12,435 nt of DNA, from NCBI GenBank assembly GCA_003445475.1, contig DMDP01000219.1, forward strand, positions 1,743 to 14,177, given 5' to 3'. Positions 8,432-12,435 of this stretch are shown here, piece by piece. The stretch's first letter is position 1, and every line of letters begins with the position of its first letter. The notes beneath the pieces are model-generated. The model ran no database searches. It was not told the DNA's origin and saw nothing but the letters and a program-made list of their open reading frames with translations. The translations under genes and the position numbers were made by a program. Source of the DNA: Peptococcaceae bacterium. GTDB lineage: Bacteria > Bacillota > Desulfotomaculia > Desulfotomaculales > UBA12532.

Positions 8432-8464
8432 AAAGGCCCCGGTTTTACGGGGTCTTTTCTTTTT
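8432..8464 (+). terminator. Terminator of lonA, shared with the convergent minus-strand gene
   Basis: A 10-bp stem (8432-8441 with 8448-8457, including one G-T pair) has a 6-nt loop and ends in a T-rich tract (TTTTCTTTTT, 8455-8464). It starts directly after the lonA TAG. The minus-strand stop TAA (8447-8445) lies in the loop, so the same hairpin also closes the opposite gene. In the minus direction the stem is preceded by A residues and followed by a short T run (CCTTTCT), so termination that way is probably weaker. Confidence 0.85.
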
Positions 8465-9431
8465 GAGCTTCTATCAATCCTATACCGCGCAGGGCTGTCC
8501 GGGGATCAACATAACGTGCATAGGGGGGCGGGGCGGCGACTTCGCCTGCCAGCCCCCGCATCTCTTGCAGCCGGTCGTAAGCTTTTCGCGGCGGTTCCGG
8601 GGTTGCCGCCCACCACCCGGTATCCCGGTACAGGCTTACGCCGCGCAAGAGCGTCCTGTAGTTTAAATGCGGGAAGAAGCGGCCGACCTGGGCGGCTATT
8701 TCTTCGGCGCTGTGGTTTGCCAGCCACCTTTGGGCCGCGAAAAGCCCGGCGGCAAAACGGGCGTAAAGGTCTTCGCGGGCGGACAGCGCGGTGCGGGGGG
8801 CGGCGCAAACCACGCCGAGAACCGGCCCGGCCTCGTGCAGAGAGGCAGCGAGGTGCGCCTTTCCTTTTTCTTCCCACCACAGGCCGTCCGGCTGCGCCAG
8901 TAAGATATAATCTCCCGTGCCGGCTTCCCAGGCCGGGCGGCGCAGCGGGGCGGGGAGATTCTGGATGAGGTGGACGTCCGTTTGCGGCCGCAATCCGTGC
9001 CGGCGCAGGATGTGTTCGAGCACAACCTCCGCGTCGGCGGCGGGTTCCTCGCCCAGGATCACTTTTTCCCGCACATCTTCCCACCTGAAAGAGCTTTGCC
9101 GTTCACGGCCGTACAGGAAGTATTCGGGGTAGTTGGTTAGCAGGGCAAAAGCGATACAGTCGCGCGGCAGCCGGTCAAAGGGGACGACGTATACGTCTGC
9201 TTTTGCGGGCGGTTGGGAAGCGAGCGCTTCGCCTGGGCAAAGCTTCACGTCGATATTTTGCTCCGTAAAGAAGCCGCGTAAAGCGGCCACGTAAAGCGCG
9301 AGCGAGGCGAAGGATGGCCCGGCTTCGTAAACGGTGACCGTGGGACGCGCGGGCCCCCGCTGCACCAGGTAAAACCACACCCCGAAGCCGGCAAGCACAC
9401 CCGCCAGCAGCAAAACCAGAACTTTCCGCAC
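8445..9431 (-). CDS. Orphan membrane-anchored substrate-binding protein, NMT1/SsuA/TauA-like
   Basis: Of 328 residues, the N-terminus has a basic start and a hydrophobic segment at about 4-22 (VLVLLLAGVLAGFGVWFYL). There is no lipobox cysteine, so it is more likely an uncleaved anchor or a secretory signal than a lipoprotein signal; the rest would be extracytoplasmic. The fold is recognised from ASLALYVAALRGFFTEQNID (42-61), like the family's 'lyvAkekGfFkeegldV' pattern. The C-terminal part, with WLANHSAEEIAAQ, SLYRDTGWWAA and RLQEMRGL, resembles the end of sulfonate/nitrate/thiamine-precursor binding proteins. The ligand cannot be told. No ABC permease or ATPase gene is adjacent. The start is GTG at 9429-9431 with a G-rich site about 6 nt upstream. 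A TATAAC (-10-like) occurs in the upstream 131-bp divergent region without a clear -35. Family assignment is fairly firm; function is not. Confidence 0.82.
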   Translation of the reverse strand: MRKVLVLLLAGVLAGFGVWFYLVQRGPARPTVTVYEAGPSFASLALYVAALRGFFTEQNIDVKLCPGEALASQPPAKADVYVVPFDRLPRDCIAFALLTNYPEYFLYGRERQSSFRWEDVREKVILGEEPAADAEVVLEHILRRHGLRPQTDVHLIQNLPAPLRRPAWEAGTGDYILLAQPDGLWWEEKGKAHLAASLHEAGPVLGVVCAAPRTALSAREDLYARFAAGLFAAQRWLANHSAEEIAAQVGRFFPHLNYRTLLRGVSLYRDTGWWAATPEPPRKAYDRLQEMRGLAGEVAAPPPYARYVDPRTALRGIGLIEAQKEKTP

Positions 9432-9506
9432 GACCGTTCCCCCGCAACAGAATTCTGGTTATAATTACTTAAGCAGCGGCCCTGTTATGTATGCTCCGGC
9501 GATCAA

Positions 9507-9535
9507 TTGACACGCGGGCCGGGTGCAAGTAAGAT
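9507..9535 (+). promoter_or_regulatory. Sigma-A-type promoter for valS
   Basis: A perfect TTGACA (9507-9512), a 17-bp spacer and TAAGAT (9530-9535) give a near-consensus promoter. Transcription would start near 9542, only about 20 nt before the valS start. This leaves no room for a T-box leader, which many Firmicute aminoacyl-tRNA synthetase genes have. Confidence 0.75.
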
Positions 9536-9562
9536 GGTGTTGAAAAACCGGGAGGGAGCGTT

Positions 9563-12211
9563 TTGAAGCGCGACATACCATCGGCTTATGACCCGCACGA
9601 GGTTGAAGAAAAGCTTTACGCGTGGTGGGAAACGCGAAAGTTTTTTCACGCCGAAGTAGAACCCGAAAAAAGACCTTTCTGCATCGTGATGCCACCTCCC
9701 AACGTCACCGGCGAGTTACACATGGGGCACGCGCTCAACAACACCTTGCAGGACGTGCTCATCCGCTGGCGGCGCATGCAGGGTTACAATACTCTCTGGG
9801 TTCCGGGTACCGATCACGCCGGCATCGCCACCCAGGCCAGGGTGGAGGAACACCTGGCGCAAGAAGGGTTGTCGAAGTATGATGTGGGGCGCGAGGAATT
9901 TCTCCGGCGGACGTGGGAGTGGAAGCATAAATACGGTACACGCATAACGCGCCAGCTGCGGCGCCTTGGTGCCTCCTGCGACTGGGACCGGGAGCGCTTC
10001 ACCATGGACGAGGGGTGCTCGGAGGCGGTGCGGGAGGTTTTCGTGCGCCTCTACGAGCGCGGTCTTATCTACCGCGGCTACTACATTGTCAACTGGTGCC
10101 CGCGGTGCCGCACCACCATTTCCGACATTGAGGTCGAGCACGAGGAAACACCGGGCCAGCTTTATTACATTCGCTACCCGCTGCAAGACCGCGAGGGATA
10201 CGTGGTTATTGCCACCACCCGTCCCGAGACGATGCTGGGTGACACGGCGGTGGCCGTTAACCCGGAGGATGAGCGGTACCGGCACCTTGTCGGGCTTACC
10301 GCCGTTTTGCCCCTGGTGGGGCGGGAGTTGCCGATCATCGCCGACGCATACGTGGACCCGGCTTTCGGCACCGGCGCTTTAAAAGTTACCCCGGCACACG
10401 ACCCCAACGACTTCGAAATCGGGATGCGTCATAACCTGCCGCAGGTTAAGGTCATCGGTCCCGACGGGCGCATGACCGAGGAGGCGGGGCGCTACCAGGG
10501 CCTTGACCGGTGCGCGTGCCGCAAGGAGGTCGTACGCGACCTCGAGGCGCAGGGGTACCTGGTAAAGATCGAAGAACACCGACACGCAGTTGGCCACTGC
10601 TACCGCTGCCACACGGCGATCGAACCCATGCTTTCGCGCCAGTGGTTCGTACGCATGCAGCCGCTGGCCGCCCCGGCCATCAAAGCGGTGGAGGACGGAC
10701 GCATCCGGTTCGTACCCGAGCGGTTTACCAGGATTTACCTTAACTGGCTTTATAACATCCGCGACTGGTGCATTTCACGCCAGCTGTGGTGGGGACACAG
10801 AATTCCGGTATGGTACTGCCTGCGTTGCGAAGCCGAAATCGTGGCGCGCGAAGAGCCGCGGGTGTGTCCCAAGTGCGGCAACCCCGAGCTCGAGCAGGAC
10901 CCCGACGTTCTGGACACCTGGTTTTCTTCCGCGTTGTGGCCTTTCTCGACGCTCGGCTGGCCCGCCGCGACGCAGGAACTGAGGCACTTTTACCCCACCT
11001 CCGTCCTGGTTACCGGCCGGGACATCATCTTTTTCTGGGTGGCGCGCATGATCTTCGCGGCGCTGGAGTTCATGCAAGAAGTCCCCTTCCGGGACGTTTT
11101 CATCCACGGCCTGGTACTGGACGCCCTGGGGCGGAAGATGTCCAAGTCTCTGGGCAACGGCGTGGACCCGCTCGAGGTGATCGACAGGTACGGCGCCGAC
11201 AGCCTGCGTTTCATGCTCGTTACGGGGAACACACCCGGTAACGACCAGCGCTTCCACTTTGAAAAGCTGGAGGGGGCGCGCAACTTCTGCAACAAGTTGT
11301 GGAACGCCTCCCGCTTCGTCCTGATGAACCTCGACGGTTACCGGCCCGACGGCGAGACGGGGGGAATGACCCTCGGCGACCGGTGGATCCTGAGCCGCTA
11401 CGAGGATACGCTGGTGCGGGTAACGGAAAACCTCGAGGCTTACGACCTTGGCGAGGCCGCCCGCGCGCTCTACGAGTTTGTCTGGGATGAGTTTTGCGAC
11501 TGGTACGTGGAACTGGCCAAGCCGCGTCTTTACCGCGGGACGCCGGCCGAACGGGCCACGGCCCAGCACGTACTGGTCACGGTGCTCAGGGGTACTTTGG
11601 AGCTGTTGCACCCCTTCATGCCTTTCATTACGGAGGCCATATGGCAGCACCTGCCGCACGCGGGCGAGACCATTACCCTTGCGCCTTGGCCGGCCAGCGT
11701 GCCGGCGCGCCGCGACCTCGAGGCGGAAGCCGCCATGAACCTGGTAATGGAAGTTACCCGCGCGGTCCGTCATATCAGGAGCGAAATGAACATTCCACCG
11801 TCCAGTCGGGCCGCCGTCCTCCTGGTGTGCCCCGATACGGCAAGCCGCGCCGTTCTCGAGCGCTGGGGCGACTACATTGAAACACTGGCCCTGGCGGAAC
11901 TGCAGGTTTTCTCCGAGCTTGCGGCGGAGCCCCGGCAGGCGGCGCACGCGGTGGCCGGCGGGGTGGAAATCTACGTCCCGCTGGCAGGGCTCATCAACAC
12001 CGAAAGGGAGACCGCAAGGCTGGCCCGCCAGCTGGCGGAGGTGGAAAAAGACCTGGCACGGGTGGAAGCCAAGCTGGCAAACCCGGGGTTTTTGACCAAG
12101 GCACCGCCGGAAGTGGTCGCGAAAGAACAGGAGAAGCGCGATGAACTGGCGCACAAGCGCGCCGCGCTTAACGAAAGGTTGCGGGTGCTCAACGAGGTTG
12201 CAGGAGGCTGA
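9563..12211 (+). CDS. valS: Valyl-tRNA synthetase
   Basis: Class I synthetase that attaches valine to tRNA-Val and clears mischarged threonine. The protein is 882 residues, matching the bacterial family. The HIGH motif is HMGH (53-56), after PPPNVTGEL. The editing (CP1) domain includes [20 protein letters not shown] and [12 protein letters not shown]. Two cysteine sets look zinc-binding: C179/C182 with C346/C349, and C419/C422 with C435/C438. The KMSKS motif is at 525-529. The anticodon-binding helical domain follows, and the C-terminal tRNA-binding coiled coil starts near 812. The start is TTG at 9563 with GGAGGG (9551-9556) 6 nt upstream and a strong promoter just before. folC follows within a few bases, the same valS-folC order as in Bacillus, so the two are co-transcribed. 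Confidence 0.98.
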   Translation: MKRDIPSAYDPHEVEEKLYAWWETRKFFHAEVEPEKRPFCIVMPPPNVTGELHMGHALNNTLQDVLIRWRRMQGYNTLWVPGTDHAGIATQARVEEHLAQEGLSKYDVGREEFLRRTWEWKHKYGTRITRQLRRLGASCDWDRERFTMDEGCSEAVREVFVRLYERGLIYRGYYIVNWCPRCRTTISDIEVEHEETPGQLYYIRYPLQDREGYVVIATTRPETMLGDTAVAVNPEDERYRHLVGLTAVLPLVGRELPIIADAYVDPAFGTGALKVTPAHDPNDFEIGMRHNLPQVKVIGPDGRMTEEAGRYQGLDRCACRKEVVRDLEAQGYLVKIEEHRHAVGHCYRCHTAIEPMLSRQWFVRMQPLAAPAIKAVEDGRIRFVPERFTRIYLNWLYNIRDWCISRQLWWGHRIPVWYCLRCEAEIVAREEPRVCPKCGNPELEQDPDVLDTWFSSALWPFSTLGWPAATQELRHFYPTSVLVTGRDIIFFWVARMIFAALEFMQEVPFRDVFIHGLVLDALGRKMSKSLGNGVDPLEVIDRYGADSLRFMLVTGNTPGNDQRFHFEKLEGARNFCNKLWNASRFVLMNLDGYRPDGETGGMTLGDRWILSRYEDTLVRVTENLEAYDLGEAARALYEFVWDEFCDWYVELAKPRLYRGTPAERATAQHVLVTVLRGTLELLHPFMPFITEAIWQHLPHAGETITLAPWPASVPARRDLEAEAAMNLVMEVTRAVRHIRSEMNIPPSSRAAVLLVCPDTASRAVLERWGDYIETLALAELQVFSELAAEPRQAAHAVAGGVEIYVPLAGLINTERETARLARQLAEVEKDLARVEAKLANPGFLTKAPPEVVAKEQEKRDELAHKRAALNERLRVLNEVAGG

Positions 12212-12218
12212 CCTCATT
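12202..12218 (+). promoter_or_regulatory. Ribosome binding site of folC pointing to an ATT start
   Basis: A perfect AGGAGG (12202-12207) inside the last codons of valS lies 8 nt before ATT (12216-12218), in the folC frame. No ATG, GTG or TTG occurs at a proper distance. The alternative in-frame TTG at 12198 lies upstream of this motif and has no good site of its own; the GTG at 12234 is too far (26 nt) and would shorten the N-terminus. Confidence 0.5.
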
Positions 12219-12435
12219 TCACGCCTGCGGGCCGTGGCGGCGGCCGGCCTGCTGCCCGGGCTGGAAAGAGTAAGGGAACTACTGGCCCGCGTAGGCAACC
12301 CCCAGGATAACCTTTGTGCCGCGCACATCGCGGGAACCAACGGTAAGGGCTCCACCGCCGCCATGCTGGCAAGTATTTTAACCGCCGCCGGGTACCGCAC
12401 GGGCCTCTATACCTCCCCCCACCTGCAGAGGTATG
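12216..12435 (+). CDS. folC: Folylpolyglutamate synthase / dihydrofolate synthase (partial, N-terminal part)
   Basis: FolC adds glutamate to dihydropteroate and/or to reduced folates, using ATP, in the cytosol; it belongs to the Mur ligase superfamily. Only the first 73 residues are in the window. [16 protein letters not shown], then [11 protein letters not shown] with the ATP-binding P-loop (GTNGKGST, 40-47), and YTSPHLQRY (65-73, the 'TSPHL' motif) identify it clearly. Counting from ATT 12216, about 14 residues precede PGLERV; from TTG 12198, where the gene would overlap valS by 14 nt, there would be 20. Both fit the family's N-terminus. The ATT option has the better ribosome binding site, so it is given here. 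It is translationally coupled to valS. Confidence 0.93.
   Translation, partial: MSRLRAVAAAGLLPGLERVRELLARVGNPQDNLCAAHIAGTNGKGSTAAMLASILTAAGYRTGLYTSPHLQRY

Noticed and set aside
10775..12400. A 541-residue open frame on the minus strand inside valS and folC
   Set aside because: It lies fully opposite certain genes, has no family motifs, and long antisense frames are expected in GC-rich coding DNA.
1..12435. CRISPR array, insertion sequence, prophage, tRNA or rRNA genes
   Set aside because: No direct-repeat array, transposase, integrase or structured RNA gene was recognised on either strand.

Overview
The window is a GC-rich stretch of housekeeping DNA from a Gram-positive bacterium. It is most likely a spore-forming Firmicute of the Clostridia/Peptococcaceae (Desulfotomaculum/Pelotomaculum/Moorella-like) type. 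This rests on three things: the order tig-clpP-clpX-lonB-lonA followed by valS-folC, a membrane-anchored LonB (a protein typical of spore-forming Firmicutes), and strong AGGAGG-type ribosome binding sites paired with many TTG starts. The species cannot be fixed from the sequence alone.

Layout. Positions 1-692 (minus) hold the N-terminal 230 residues of a TrmI-type tRNA (adenine-58-N1) methyltransferase whose C-terminus lies outside the window. A 189-bp divergent intergenic region (693-881) carries a good extended -10 promoter for the rightward genes and a dyad that overlaps its -35. Rightward come trigger factor (882-2171), ClpP (2245-2841) and ClpX (2856-4106), closed by a hairpin terminator. 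LonB follows (TTG start 4197-5870), then LonA (6032-8431) with its own upstream region. LonA ends at a hairpin shared with a convergent gene on the minus strand (8445-9431), an orphan membrane-anchored NMT1/SsuA-like solute-binding protein. Divergent from that gene is a near-consensus promoter driving valS (TTG 9563-12211). folC is tightly coupled behind valS and runs off the right edge. Its best ribosome binding site points to a rare ATT start.

Function. Five consecutive genes form a cytosolic protein quality-control block: a ribosome-bound folding chaperone (Tig), the ClpXP unfoldase-protease, and two Lon proteases, one membrane-tethered and one soluble. All catalytic motifs of the proteases are intact. 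valS and folC belong to tRNA charging and folate metabolism. The orphan binding protein has no transporter partners here and sits where related genomes usually have engB and other genes between lonA and valS.

No mobile element, CRISPR array, rRNA or tRNA gene was seen. I found no convincing new multi-gene system. The points most worth a second look are the orphan binding protein, the stop codon inside the shared terminator loop, the possible ATT start of folC, the unusual SAM-binding motif of TrmI, and the dyads in the tig and lonA promoter regions.
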